Positions 25,290 through 33,074 of a stretch of 33,863 nt of DNA are shown here, piece after piece. The stretch covers positions 1 through 33,863 of the forward strand of contig JABDAO010000019.1 of NCBI GenBank assembly GCA_013289095.1, given 5' to 3'. The first letter of the stretch is position 1, and each line of letters opens with the position of its first letter. The notes under the pieces were generated by a model. It was not told the origin of the DNA. It searched no databases and saw nothing but the letters and a program-made list of their open reading frames with translations. This DNA comes from Bacteroidota bacterium (GTDB lineage: Bacteria; Bacteroidota; Bacteroidia; Palsa-965). The translations under genes and the position numbers were made by a program.

Positions 25290-26954
25290 GTGAAGAGAAC
25301 GTACCTCATTTTTACACTTTCCATCCTTGTTTTATGCTCCTGTTTGTTGACGGTCGGGATAAATGCCCAGAACCAGCCTGCAAACCTGGGCGAAATTCAT
25401 GGCAATTTTCAGATGGACATGCAGTACTACAATCCCGATTCGAGTATAAAGGCCCCGGTTGTGCCCGAGAAAACAGGGATGAATGCATTCCTGAACCTAA
25501 ACTATACACGCGATAACTTTTCGGCCGGGATGCGTTATGAATCCTACCTCAGCGCATTGCAAGGTTTTGATCCCCGGTATACCGGCAGCGGCATACTCTA
25601 CAGGTTTATTAGCTATACTACCCAAAAACTCCAGATTACGGTAGGCAGTTTTTACGAACAATTCGGAAACGGATTGATCTTGCGCACTTATGAAGACCGG
25701 GGTTTGGGGTACGACAATGCCCTGGAAGGCATACGTATAAAATTCAATCCCCGAAAAGGTGTTTATCTGAAAGGCATTTATGGAACCCAGCGAACCTTCA
25801 TGACCTATGGCCCGGGAACCGTTAGAGGACTTGACGCCGAAGTAAACCTCAACGAATTTTTCAGCGCCCTGGCCGATAAAAGAACAAACATCATCCTCGG
25901 CTCCGGTTTCGTGAGCAAATACCAACCCGATGCCGGAACCGGCACCTACATTGTACCGCTCAATGTAGGGGCCTGGTCTGAACGCATCAACATACACCGG
26001 GGCAAGGTCAATTTCCAGTGCGAGTATGCCTATAAGATCAACGACCCTTCGGCAGCCAATGATTTTATTTACAAACCCGGCGAAGCCTTGTTTGCTACGG
26101 CCAGTTATAGTCAGAAAGGCCTTGGCATCTCGCTCAGCGGAAAACGCATAGACAATATGGATTTCAGATCAGACCGCAATGCCACGATCAACAACCTCGA
26201 AATAAACTACCTGCCCTGCCTTACCCGTCAGCAGACCTACAGCATGCTCAATTTTTATCCCGATGCCACACAACCCACCGGCGAAATTGGGTACGAAGCC
26301 GAGGTGACTTACAAAATCAAGAAAGGCACCCTCCTGGGAGGTGAGTATGGCACAAACCTGCTCGTAAACTTCTCAACGGTTTCTGGCCTGGATACCATGC
26401 AGCTTAAACCGGCCCAGGACAGCTCACGCATGGGGTATAAAAACAGAAGCTATTTCGGTTTCGGTCAAAAATATTTCGAGGATTTCAATATCGAGATCGA
26501 CAAAAAATTCTCGCCCAACTTCAAGCTTATTGCCATCTATGCCTCCCAGGTCTATAATAAAGCCGTGATCCAGGGCGAACCAGGTACACCGATGATCTAC
26601 TCGCAGATCGGAGTAACCGATCTGGTCTACAAAATATCAGACACGCTTTCTATACGTTTTGAACTCGAACATCTCTATACACGAGAAGATATGGGAAGCT
26701 GGATGTCGGGACTCGTTGAATTCACCATAGCCCCCAAAATGTTTGTAGCTGCCAGCGACCAGTGGAACTATGGCAACAGCATTTCGGCCGACCGTATCCA
26801 TTATTACAACGGAACCCTGGGGTATATCTGGGGCACAAACCGCATCCAGCTCAGTTATGGAAAACAAAGGGCGGGGATCTATTGCGTTGGAGGGGTTTGC
26901 CGCACCGTTCCGGCATCGAATGGGCTGACCCTTACAGTGATCAGCAGTTTCTAA
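25290..26954 (+). CDS. DUF6029 family outer-membrane beta-barrel protein
   Basis: A 554-residue protein with an N-terminal signal peptide (KRTYLIFTLSILVLCSCLLTVGINAQ). Its body alternates short beta strands ending in aromatic residues (FSAGMRYESYL, LQITVGSFYEQFGNGLILR, NRSYFGFGQKYFEDFNIEI) as in outer-membrane barrels. GNGLILRTYEDRGLGYDNAL and GVYLKGIYGTQR are landmarks that I recognise from DUF6029 family members. The start is GTG 25290; no closer ATG gives a signal peptide. The TlpA-like gene lies upstream and the Omp28 lipoprotein gene 65 bases downstream; all three are exported proteins on the same strand, which suggests a common envelope task. The exact function is unknown. Confidence 0.85.
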   Translation: MKRTYLIFTLSILVLCSCLLTVGINAQNQPANLGEIHGNFQMDMQYYNPDSSIKAPVVPEKTGMNAFLNLNYTRDNFSAGMRYESYLSALQGFDPRYTGSGILYRFISYTTQKLQITVGSFYEQFGNGLILRTYEDRGLGYDNALEGIRIKFNPRKGVYLKGIYGTQRTFMTYGPGTVRGLDAEVNLNEFFSALADKRTNIILGSGFVSKYQPDAGTGTYIVPLNVGAWSERINIHRGKVNFQCEYAYKINDPSAANDFIYKPGEALFATASYSQKGLGISLSGKRIDNMDFRSDRNATINNLEINYLPCLTRQQTYSMLNFYPDATQPTGEIGYEAEVTYKIKKGTLLGGEYGTNLLVNFSTVSGLDTMQLKPAQDSSRMGYKNRSYFGFGQKYFEDFNIEIDKKFSPNFKLIAIYASQVYNKAVIQGEPGTPMIYSQIGVTDLVYKISDTLSIRFELEHLYTREDMGSWMSGLVEFTIAPKMFVAASDQWNYGNSISADRIHYYNGTLGYIWGTNRIQLSYGKQRAGIYCVGGVCRTVPASNGLTLTVISSF

Positions 26955-26994
26955 GAAGAAGACCTGTTTCTTTTAACAGATGCAGAAATTTATG

Positions 26995-27002
26995 TACCTT
27001 TC
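26995..27002 (+). promoter_or_regulatory. probable -7 box for the Omp28 lipoprotein gene
   Basis: TACCTTTC lies 18 bases before ATG 27020, in the same relative position as the box before the TlpA-like gene. One mismatch from TAnnTTTG. Confidence 0.35.
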
Positions 27003-27019
27003 ACTATTAAACAATCGGG

Positions 27020-27904
27020 ATGAAACACGTATTTTTTCTTTCTTTCCTCATCGCCCTCGGCATGCTGAGTTCGTGTGATTATGTGACGATGCCTTACCCA
27101 AAAAACAAAGTGATTCAGGGAGGAGGCACTGGTTTTGTAAAAAAAGTGCTGCTCGAAGATTATACAGCCACCCAATGTACAAATTGCCCTGCGGCAGGCA
27201 TTATTGCAGATGGGCTGCGAACGGCCAATGGAGGCCGGGTAATCACCATCGGTGTACATATCGGAAGCCTTTCTCAACCTTCGGGAACCGTGTTTACCCA
27301 GGATTTCAGGACTACTGCCGGGAACAATTACAACAACCTTTTTGTGAATGCTGATGCCACAGGATATCCCAGCGGTATGGTTGACCGTGTTTTTATCGGT
27401 AATCCTGCTGTTTATTTTCTGGGAACAGGGAACTGGGTCAGCAGTGTCAATTCACGTTTGATGACACAAGACTCTGCATTCCTGACCATCTCCAATACAT
27501 ACTCTTCAACTACCCGTACACTCAGCACAAAAGTTCTCACCACTTCCGTTTCCCCGCTCCCGAATACGTATCGCCTCACTGTCTTATTGACTGAAGACAG
27601 CATCCAGGCGCCTCAAAAGGATCAGGATTCCACCCAGCTGCCAAATGCTACGGTTATCAATTACTGGCACCGTTATGTGCTTAGGGATGCCATCAACAAC
27701 AACCACAGCGGCTGGGGCGATACCTTGACTCTCCCGCATCACCCGAGCGTTGTTGGCGATACGGTTTCTAAAACCTATTCTTACAGCATTCCTTCGATGT
27801 TTCTGACCATTCCTTGTAACGACAAACATTGTTATGTGGTGGCATTTCTCTACGATGCAGCTACATACGAAATACTCCAGGTGGAGCAGCAGAAGGTTTA
27901 TTAA
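27020..27904 (+). CDS. Omp28 family outer-membrane lipoprotein
   Basis: A 294-residue lipoprotein. The signal MKHVFFLSFLIALGMLSSC has a lipobox (LSSC, C19), so the mature protein is lipid-anchored. The Omp28 domain begins at KKVLLEDYTATQCTNCPAAG, where C53 and C56 form a CxxC, and continues with TIGVHIGSLSQPSG, DATGYPSGMVDRVFIGN and a beta-rich second half ending with VVAFLYDAATYEILQVEQQKV. It has no type IX sorting domain, unlike the two larger Omp28-type proteins upstream. The gene follows the DUF6029 gene by 65 bases. A frame that overlaps its end at 27829 in another phase is a by-product of the repeat array downstream. Function unproven; likely envelope redox or binding protein. Confidence 0.9.
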   Translation: MKHVFFLSFLIALGMLSSCDYVTMPYPKNKVIQGGGTGFVKKVLLEDYTATQCTNCPAAGIIADGLRTANGGRVITIGVHIGSLSQPSGTVFTQDFRTTAGNNYNNLFVNADATGYPSGMVDRVFIGNPAVYFLGTGNWVSSVNSRLMTQDSAFLTISNTYSSTTRTLSTKVLTTSVSPLPNTYRLTVLLTEDSIQAPQKDQDSTQLPNATVINYWHRYVLRDAINNNHSGWGDTLTLPHHPSVVGDTVSKTYSYSIPSMFLTIPCNDKHCYVVAFLYDAATYEILQVEQQKVY

Positions 27905-28033
27905 TGTTTCTCAGATTTAAAAAACCTCTGCCAAACAATCTTCTTTTTCGGGCGACATACATTCCTTTTGGAAGACGACCGGAACAACTCACCCACACGG
28001 AGGGTTCTCACAAACATTCATGCCTAAGCGGAC

Positions 28034-28050
28034 GACGAATCGCCCTGTGC
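28034..28050 (-). repeat. 17-bp motif shared with 22320-22336
   Basis: The minus strand reads GCACAGGGCGATTCGTC, identical to plus-strand bases 22320-22336; both copies are followed by a TCC and further partial matches. It lies directly before array 2. Confidence 0.7.
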
Positions 28051-28060
28051 CCAGGTCAAA

Positions 28061-28501
28061 AACATGATCCGAACTCAAACGGAGGCATCACGAACCCGGG
28101 CACACACACACACCGACCTCGTGTACTTACCACCCGATCCCGGAAAAACACGATCCGACCGCGGATAGACACCACCCGATCCCGGGAAAACACAATCCGA
28201 CCCCGGATAAACACGCCCCGAACTCGGGCAGATACAATCCGAACCCGGATAGACACCACCCGATCCCGGAAAAACACAATCCGACCCCGGATAAACACAA
28301 CCCGAACTCGGGCAGATACAATCCGAACCCGGATAGACACCACCCGATCCCGGAAAAACACAATCCGGCCCCGGATAAACACAACCCGAACTCGGGAAGA
28401 CACAATCCGACCCCGGATAGACACCACCCGATCCCGGATAAACACAATCCGAACCCGGGATGAAATAATCCGATCCGGGTCAGACAAAATCCGTGTCCGG
28501 G
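28061..28501. repeat. tandem array, 21 units of 21 bp (array 2)
   Basis: From 28061 to 28501 there are 21 contiguous units of exactly 21 bases, more degenerate at both ends. The conserved part is CCG-NNNN-CGG, e.g. CCGATCCCGG, CCGACCCCGG, CCGAACTCGG and CCGAACCCGG, preceded by an A/C-rich stretch such as AAACACAA. Units follow an 84-bp four-unit order (starts at about 28166, 28250, 28334). Where the base before CCG is T the base after CGG is often A, and where it is C it is sometimes G, so the hairpin arms partly covary. Frames are open on both strands only because the period is a multiple of three (plus: TTRSRKN and TIRPRIN heptads; minus: IRGRIVF). I consider neither to be a gene. It fills the gap between the Omp28 lipoprotein gene and DUF4271. 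Confidence 0.95.
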
Positions 28502-28587
28502 AAGACCTTTCGTCTCTCCGCTGAGGCTGTATAAGGAGAGCCCGACCAACCTCCATCAATAAACAAAACATACATCCCTATTTCGTG

Positions 28588-28595
28588 TACCTTTG
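28588..28595 (+). promoter_or_regulatory. -7 promoter box for DUF4271 gene
   Basis: TACCTTTG is an exact TAnnTTTG match, only eight bases before ATG 28604, so the mRNA would be leaderless or nearly so. No -33 TTG is visible. Confidence 0.5.
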
Positions 28596-28603
28596 CCCTG
28601 CTC

Positions 28604-29407
28604 ATGCTTCACAAAGTACCTGCAAATCCCGTCACACCCGATTCCGTAGCAAAACCAGGCACGGCAGAGGAACCCAGTTTCTTCAGCGGACATTCATTGC
28701 CGGCTTCGCCCAATACCCTTCCAAGACTAAAGACACACGGTTTCGACAGCATCTATGCCATGATCCTGATGCTGGTGTTCATCCTGTTTGTGATTGTAAA
28801 GGTTTACAGCCCCCGAAAGCTGAACCAGATGTTTACGGCCTTTATCAAACCCTCGGCCATGAACCAACTGCTTCGCGAAGAATATGCATTTACAAACCGG
28901 AGTTCGCTTTTGTTGCTGATCCTCTCCTTGCTGGTGTTACCCCTTTTTGCCTATCAGGCTTGTGACTATCTCTCGCATTCCACGTTTCTGTACCAATTTT
29001 CGAAAGCACGGAGCATCCATACCTATCTCTACGCACTTGTCTTCCTCCTGGGCACGTATCTGGTTAAAATCGGCACCATACGGTTTCTTGCTACTACATT
29101 TAGTATGAAACCTGCCGGATCGGAGTATGTCTATACGGTCTTGCTTTTTGGCAAAGTAGCCGGTCTGATTATGTTTCCGCTGGTCCTGCTCATAGCCTTT
29201 GCACGCCAGCTCAATACCGGCTACGCGATTTACACCGGTCTGTTCATCCTTGCTATGTTATTAATATACAGACTCCTGCGTTTGGTTCAGATCGGCATTT
29301 CCACCGCAAAAATGCCATTCATCTATTTATTTTTATATCTTTGCACCCTTGAATTATTGCCTTTTATCGTTTTCATAAAACTATTTGTTTTTCCATTATC
29401 GGCTTAA
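28604..29407 (+). CDS. DUF4271 membrane protein
   Basis: A 267-residue integral membrane protein. After a polar N-terminal section of about 48 residues there are six or seven hydrophobic segments, including YAMILMLVFILFVIVKVYS, LLLLILSLLVLPLFAYQA, TYLYALVFLLGTYLVKIG and LYLCTLELLPFIVFIKLF. The closing LYLCTLELLPFIVFIKL pattern is typical of DUF4271. In many Bacteroidota this gene directly precedes hemD and rnpA, as here. No function is established. The start ATG 28604 is very close to the -7 box; a later start would remove most of the polar N-terminus but no membrane segment. Confidence 0.85.
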   Translation: MLHKVPANPVTPDSVAKPGTAEEPSFFSGHSLPASPNTLPRLKTHGFDSIYAMILMLVFILFVIVKVYSPRKLNQMFTAFIKPSAMNQLLREEYAFTNRSSLLLLILSLLVLPLFAYQACDYLSHSTFLYQFSKARSIHTYLYALVFLLGTYLVKIGTIRFLATTFSMKPAGSEYVYTVLLFGKVAGLIMFPLVLLIAFARQLNTGYAIYTGLFILAMLLIYRLLRLVQIGISTAKMPFIYLFLYLCTLELLPFIVFIKLFVFPLSA

Positions 29408-29670
29408 CAAGGCGGGTATTTGAAAAAAGTGGTGAATGCAATGCCGGTACGGTTTCATACAGTTTTGGCCAAACCGGTCATTTTTTAAAGAAAAAGGTTT
29501 CTAAAAAGCAGGAATACGCAAAACAGGTAACAAGAATCAGATTGCGTACATGATCTGGTGTTGAATAAAGAGAGGTCGGCGCTTTACAACCGAATCTGAC
29601 TGGATTTTTCAAGAACCCGCTGTTTGATCCGTTAAAATTCAGTACTCAAACCAAATAAGACCAGCATACT

Positions 29671-30417
29671 TTGAAAGTAAAAAGCATTCTCGTCACACAG
29701 CCGAAGCCTGAGACCGACAAATCGCCTTATTTTGATCTTGCCAAAAAATATACGGTCAAAATAGATTTCCGGGAATTTATACACGTCGAAGGGGTTCCTG
29801 CCAAGGACTTCCGAAAGGAGCGGGTAAACATCATGGATCATGGGGCCGTAATCATGACCAGCCGCAATGCCGTTGACCATTATTTCAGGATGTGCAGCGA
29901 AATGCGTGTTACCGTTCCCGATACCATGAAATACTTCTGTATTTCTGAATCGACCGCTTTTTATCTCCAGAAATACGTTCAATACCGCAAACGTAAAATC
30001 TTCCATGGCAAACAGACATTCATGCATCTGATTGACGTCATCAAAAAACACAAGGAGGAAAAATTTTTATACCCCTGCACAGATATACACAAGGAGGACA
30101 TTCCTGAAATCCTCGACAAACACAATATTCAATACACCAAGGCAATTCTTTACAAAACGGTTTGCAGCGATCTGAGCGATCTGGATAATGTGACGTACGA
30201 TGTAATCGTGTTTTTCAGCCCTTCGGGGATCACGTCTCTGTTCAAAAATTTTCCGAAGTTCAAACAAAACAAGACACGTCTTGCCGCCTTTGGGCCCACT
30301 ACGGCAAAAGCCATGGTAGATGCCGGTTTGCAGGTAAACATACAGGCCCCAAAACCTGGCACACCATCGATGACGATGGCGCTGGAAGAATACATCAAGG
30401 AGGCGAACAAGAAATAA
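29671..30417 (+). CDS. hemD: uroporphyrinogen-III synthase family protein
   Basis: A 248-residue protein of the HemD fold, which cyclises hydroxymethylbilane to uroporphyrinogen III in heme and related tetrapyrrole synthesis. It starts at TTG 29671 (VKSILVTQPKPETDKSPYFD), the typical N-terminal strand and loop. The family's characteristic stretches follow: VIMTSRNAVDHYF, YPCTDIHKEDIPEIL, DVIVFFSPSGITSLF and LAAFGPTTAKAMVDAG. The sequence family is poorly conserved and substrate residues are few, so activity in this Bacteroidota branch is inferred. It follows DUF4271 by 263 bases (no gene in that gap) and leads to rnpA. Confidence 0.88.
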   Translation: MKVKSILVTQPKPETDKSPYFDLAKKYTVKIDFREFIHVEGVPAKDFRKERVNIMDHGAVIMTSRNAVDHYFRMCSEMRVTVPDTMKYFCISESTAFYLQKYVQYRKRKIFHGKQTFMHLIDVIKKHKEEKFLYPCTDIHKEDIPEILDKHNIQYTKAILYKTVCSDLSDLDNVTYDVIVFFSPSGITSLFKNFPKFKQNKTRLAAFGPTTAKAMVDAGLQVNIQAPKPGTPSMTMALEEYIKEANKK

Positions 30418-30569
30418 GTTGTACCCCAACATCACGGCATCACGGAGCAGCTACTGCCCGACAAATTGGGTTGGGTGATACGGGCAGGCTCCAGGCCCGG
30501 CGCCCAGAACCAATTACGCGCCCCGTTTCCACGCTACCGCTTCATAAGGCATCAACCAGCATCATTCCA

Positions 30570-31001
30570 ATGACAACAGGACACCACTTTCCCCGGGAAA
30601 ACAGACTCCGGGGGCGGAGTGTTTTCGCCGCTCTTTTTACGAATGGCAAGACGTTTAACCAATACCCTTTCCGCATCACCTGGAAGATGCCTGTTAGCAC
30701 AGAACCGCAGGGGGAAGCGCTTCAAGCGGCGTTTGTGGTCCCAAAGCGGAATTTTAAAAAAGCCGTCCACCGCAACCTCCTCCGCAGAAGAATGAAAGAA
30801 GCATTCAGGCTCCAACAGGACGAGCTCCGTCAGACACTTGCCGAAACAGGCCTCAAGCTCCGGTTTGTTTGCATATACAGCGCGAAAGAAGAAAGCCCAT
30901 ACTCCGAAATCGAGAAGAAAATTATCGTAACTTTACAACGGTTGGTTCATGAAGTAAAAATGGCCAATAGCGGTTTGTCCACCCATGATGAAGTTCATTG
31001 A
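30570..31001 (+). CDS. rnpA: ribonuclease P protein component
   Basis: A 143-residue protein subunit of RNase P, which assists the RNA subunit in trimming the 5' end of tRNA precursors. It starts [20 protein letters not shown]; the basic RNR-type motif is [24 protein letters not shown]. The reading frame is open upstream to a TTG at 30471, but those 33 residues do not match the family, so ATG 30570 is chosen. It is somewhat longer than usual because of the tail after RLVHEVK. It overlaps the following yidD gene by 17 bases, the conserved rnpA-yidD arrangement. Confidence 0.94.
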   Translation: MTTGHHFPRENRLRGRSVFAALFTNGKTFNQYPFRITWKMPVSTEPQGEALQAAFVVPKRNFKKAVHRNLLRRRMKEAFRLQQDELRQTLAETGLKLRFVCIYSAKEESPYSEIEKKIIVTLQRLVHEVKMANSGLSTHDEVH

Positions 31002-31218
31002 TGCACTATTCAGGTTTATCTTGCTGGGGCTGATACGCTTTTATCAGTATGCCATTTCACCCTATCTGCCCAAAGGCTGTAGGTATTCTCCGAGTTGCTC
31101 TCAATACAGCATAGACGCCATCACCAAATACGGGGCCGCAAAAGGAAGCCTGCTGTCGGCCAAAAGAGTTTGTTCCTGTCACCCCTGGGGTGGTCATGGC
31201 TATGACCCTGTTCCATAA
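30985..31218 (+). CDS. yidD: membrane protein insertion efficiency factor YidD
   Basis: A 77-residue protein that helps YidC place proteins into the inner membrane. [20 protein letters not shown] is the N-terminal amphipathic or hydrophobic helix, followed by [20 protein letters not shown] and the closing [13 protein letters not shown]. All family landmarks are present. The gene overlaps rnpA by 17 bases, so translation is probably coupled. It is followed 14 bases later by the S41 peptidase gene. Confidence 0.96.
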   Translation: MMKFIDALFRFILLGLIRFYQYAISPYLPKGCRYSPSCSQYSIDAITKYGAAKGSLLSAKRVCSCHPWGGHGYDPVP

Positions 31219-31231
31219 AACATCCGAATCC

Positions 31232-32935
31232 ATGTTCAGAAAAACATTGAAGCGTTTCCGCTACATACTTGCCATAACTGCCATTGGCGGTTATGCCTTA
31301 CTCTCCTACAGTTTTGTAGACAACTATTTTGAAGTCTCCAAGAACCTCGACATTTTCGCTACCCTTTTTCGGGAATTGAATATCTATTACGTGGATGAGA
31401 TAAAACCAGGCGACCTGATGAAAAAGGGAATAGACAGTATGCTCGAATCGTTGGATCCGTACACCGATTATATACCCGAATCGGATATCGAAGATTACAG
31501 GTATATGACCACCGGCCAGTACGGCGGTGTCGGCGCCCTCATCCTCCAGCACGACGATAAGATTATTGTTTCCGAGCCCTATGAAGGCTTTCCAGCCCAG
31601 AAATCGGATCTGCGCGCAGGCGATGTGCTGCTCGAAATCAATGGGATCAGCACCAAGGGAAAGAAGACCGACGACATCAGCAAGATCCTCAAAGGACAAC
31701 CGGGCACTTCAGTAAAACTGCTCATCGAACGCGAGGGCGAGAAGAAACCATTCGAAAAAGTGCTGACCCGCGAGGAGATAAAAGTAAAAAGTGTGCCCTA
31801 CTCCGGCATGCTGAACGAAACGGTTGGATACATCAAACTCACCGGTTTTACAGAAGACGCAGCCAAAGAAGTGAAAGATGCGCTGGTGGAACTCAAAAAA
31901 GACAAAAACCTTAAATCCATTGTTCTTGACCTGCGCGGAAACCCGGGCGGCTTGCTCAAAGAAGCGGTAGACATCGTAAACATCTTTGTTGAAAAGGGCC
32001 AGGAAGTTGTGAGTACCCGGGGTAAAGTGAAGGAGTGGGACAAATCGCACAAAACACTGAACCCTCCGCTTGATCTGGAAATACCCATTGTAGTGCTTGT
32101 AAACCGGGGCTCGGCTTCGGCTTCCGAAATCGTAGCCGGCTCGCTGCAAGACCTCGACAGGGCTGTGATTATAGGCCAACGATCGTACGGCAAAGGGCTT
32201 GTCCAGCAAACCCGCCCGCTTTCATACAACTGTCAGCTAAAAGTTACCGTTGCCAAATATTACATACCCAGCGGACGTTGCATCCAGGCCCTGGATTATA
32301 CACACCGCGATGATGACGGCAAGGTGCACAAAGTGCCTGATTCGCTCATTACAGCCTTCAGGACCAAAAATGGACGTACGGTTTACGATGGCCTGGGCAT
32401 CAGTCCCGATGTACATTTAAAACCAGAAAAAACAAGCAACATTGTGGTAAGCCTGCTCAATAAAAATCTGGTTTTTGATTATGCGTCGCGGTATAAAGCC
32501 ATGCATCCTGCCATAGAAGGAAACGGGTTGAAGTTCCGTTTGAAGGACGATGAATTTGACGATTTCGTAAAATTCCTGTCCGACAAGGATTATGACTACA
32601 CTTCAAAGAGTGAAAAAACCCTGGACGATTTGAAAGGCATTGCAGAAAAAGAAAAATATTTTGACGACGTAAAGCCTGAATACGATGCCTTGAAATTGAA
32701 AATCAAACACAATAAAAAGGATGATCTGAACAAGAACAAAACAGAACTCCGGAGCTTCTTGGAAGAAGAAATCGTAAGCCGCTATTATTTCCAAAAGGGC
32801 CGGATCATGGCAACCCTGAAAGATGACCCCGAAGTGCTTTCTGCACTGGATGTTCTTTCTGCTCCCGGAAAATACAAAGACATCCTGACTTCACTTGCCA
32901 AAAAAGACAAGCCAAAACAAGATAACGAGGATTAA
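31232..32935 (+). CDS. S41 family carboxy-terminal processing peptidase
   Basis: A 567-residue serine protease of the CtpA/Prc family that trims exported proteins at the C-terminus. MFRKTLKRFRYILAITAIGG with ALLSYSFVDN is an N-terminal anchor or signal. A PDZ domain (about residues 88-185) shows YGGVGALI and LRAGDVLLEINGI. The catalytic dyad is S296 in RGSASASEIVAGSLQD and K321 in QRSYGKGLVQ, 25 residues apart as expected. DLRGNPGGLLKEAV is the peptidase core strand. The C-terminal 150 residues (YKAMHPAIEGNG to the end) are a Bacteroidota extension rich in Lys and Asp. ATG 31232 is preferred; upstream codons at 31190, 31196 and 31202 overlap yidD. The conserved order rnpA-yidD-S41 is seen here. 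Confidence 0.94.
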   Translation: MFRKTLKRFRYILAITAIGGYALLSYSFVDNYFEVSKNLDIFATLFRELNIYYVDEIKPGDLMKKGIDSMLESLDPYTDYIPESDIEDYRYMTTGQYGGVGALILQHDDKIIVSEPYEGFPAQKSDLRAGDVLLEINGISTKGKKTDDISKILKGQPGTSVKLLIEREGEKKPFEKVLTREEIKVKSVPYSGMLNETVGYIKLTGFTEDAAKEVKDALVELKKDKNLKSIVLDLRGNPGGLLKEAVDIVNIFVEKGQEVVSTRGKVKEWDKSHKTLNPPLDLEIPIVVLVNRGSASASEIVAGSLQDLDRAVIIGQRSYGKGLVQQTRPLSYNCQLKVTVAKYYIPSGRCIQALDYTHRDDDGKVHKVPDSLITAFRTKNGRTVYDGLGISPDVHLKPEKTSNIVVSLLNKNLVFDYASRYKAMHPAIEGNGLKFRLKDDEFDDFVKFLSDKDYDYTSKSEKTLDDLKGIAEKEKYFDDVKPEYDALKLKIKHNKKDDLNKNKTELRSFLEEEIVSRYYFQKGRIMATLKDDPEVLSALDVLSAPGKYKDILTSLAKKDKPKQDNED

Positions 32936-33074
32936 ACGGGGTTTTACACCGAAAGAACATGAGTATAAGGACAGCACGCCCCGGCATAATCCGTTCTAAG
33001 CCGCTTTCTCAGATACTCCCGATAGCTACCGGGTCCTTAACGTGGTTAAGAACGGGTATATTGATTGTAAGAGC

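Noticed and set aside
27829-28571. Long frames on both strands over array 2 (27829-28524 plus, 28056-28571 minus, 28127-28549 minus)
   Set aside because: The plus frame starts inside the Omp28 lipoprotein gene, and all are by-products of the 21-bp period.
33020-33060. Terminator after the S41 peptidase gene
   Set aside because: CTTAAC-GTG-GTTAAG forms a stem but no T-run follows.
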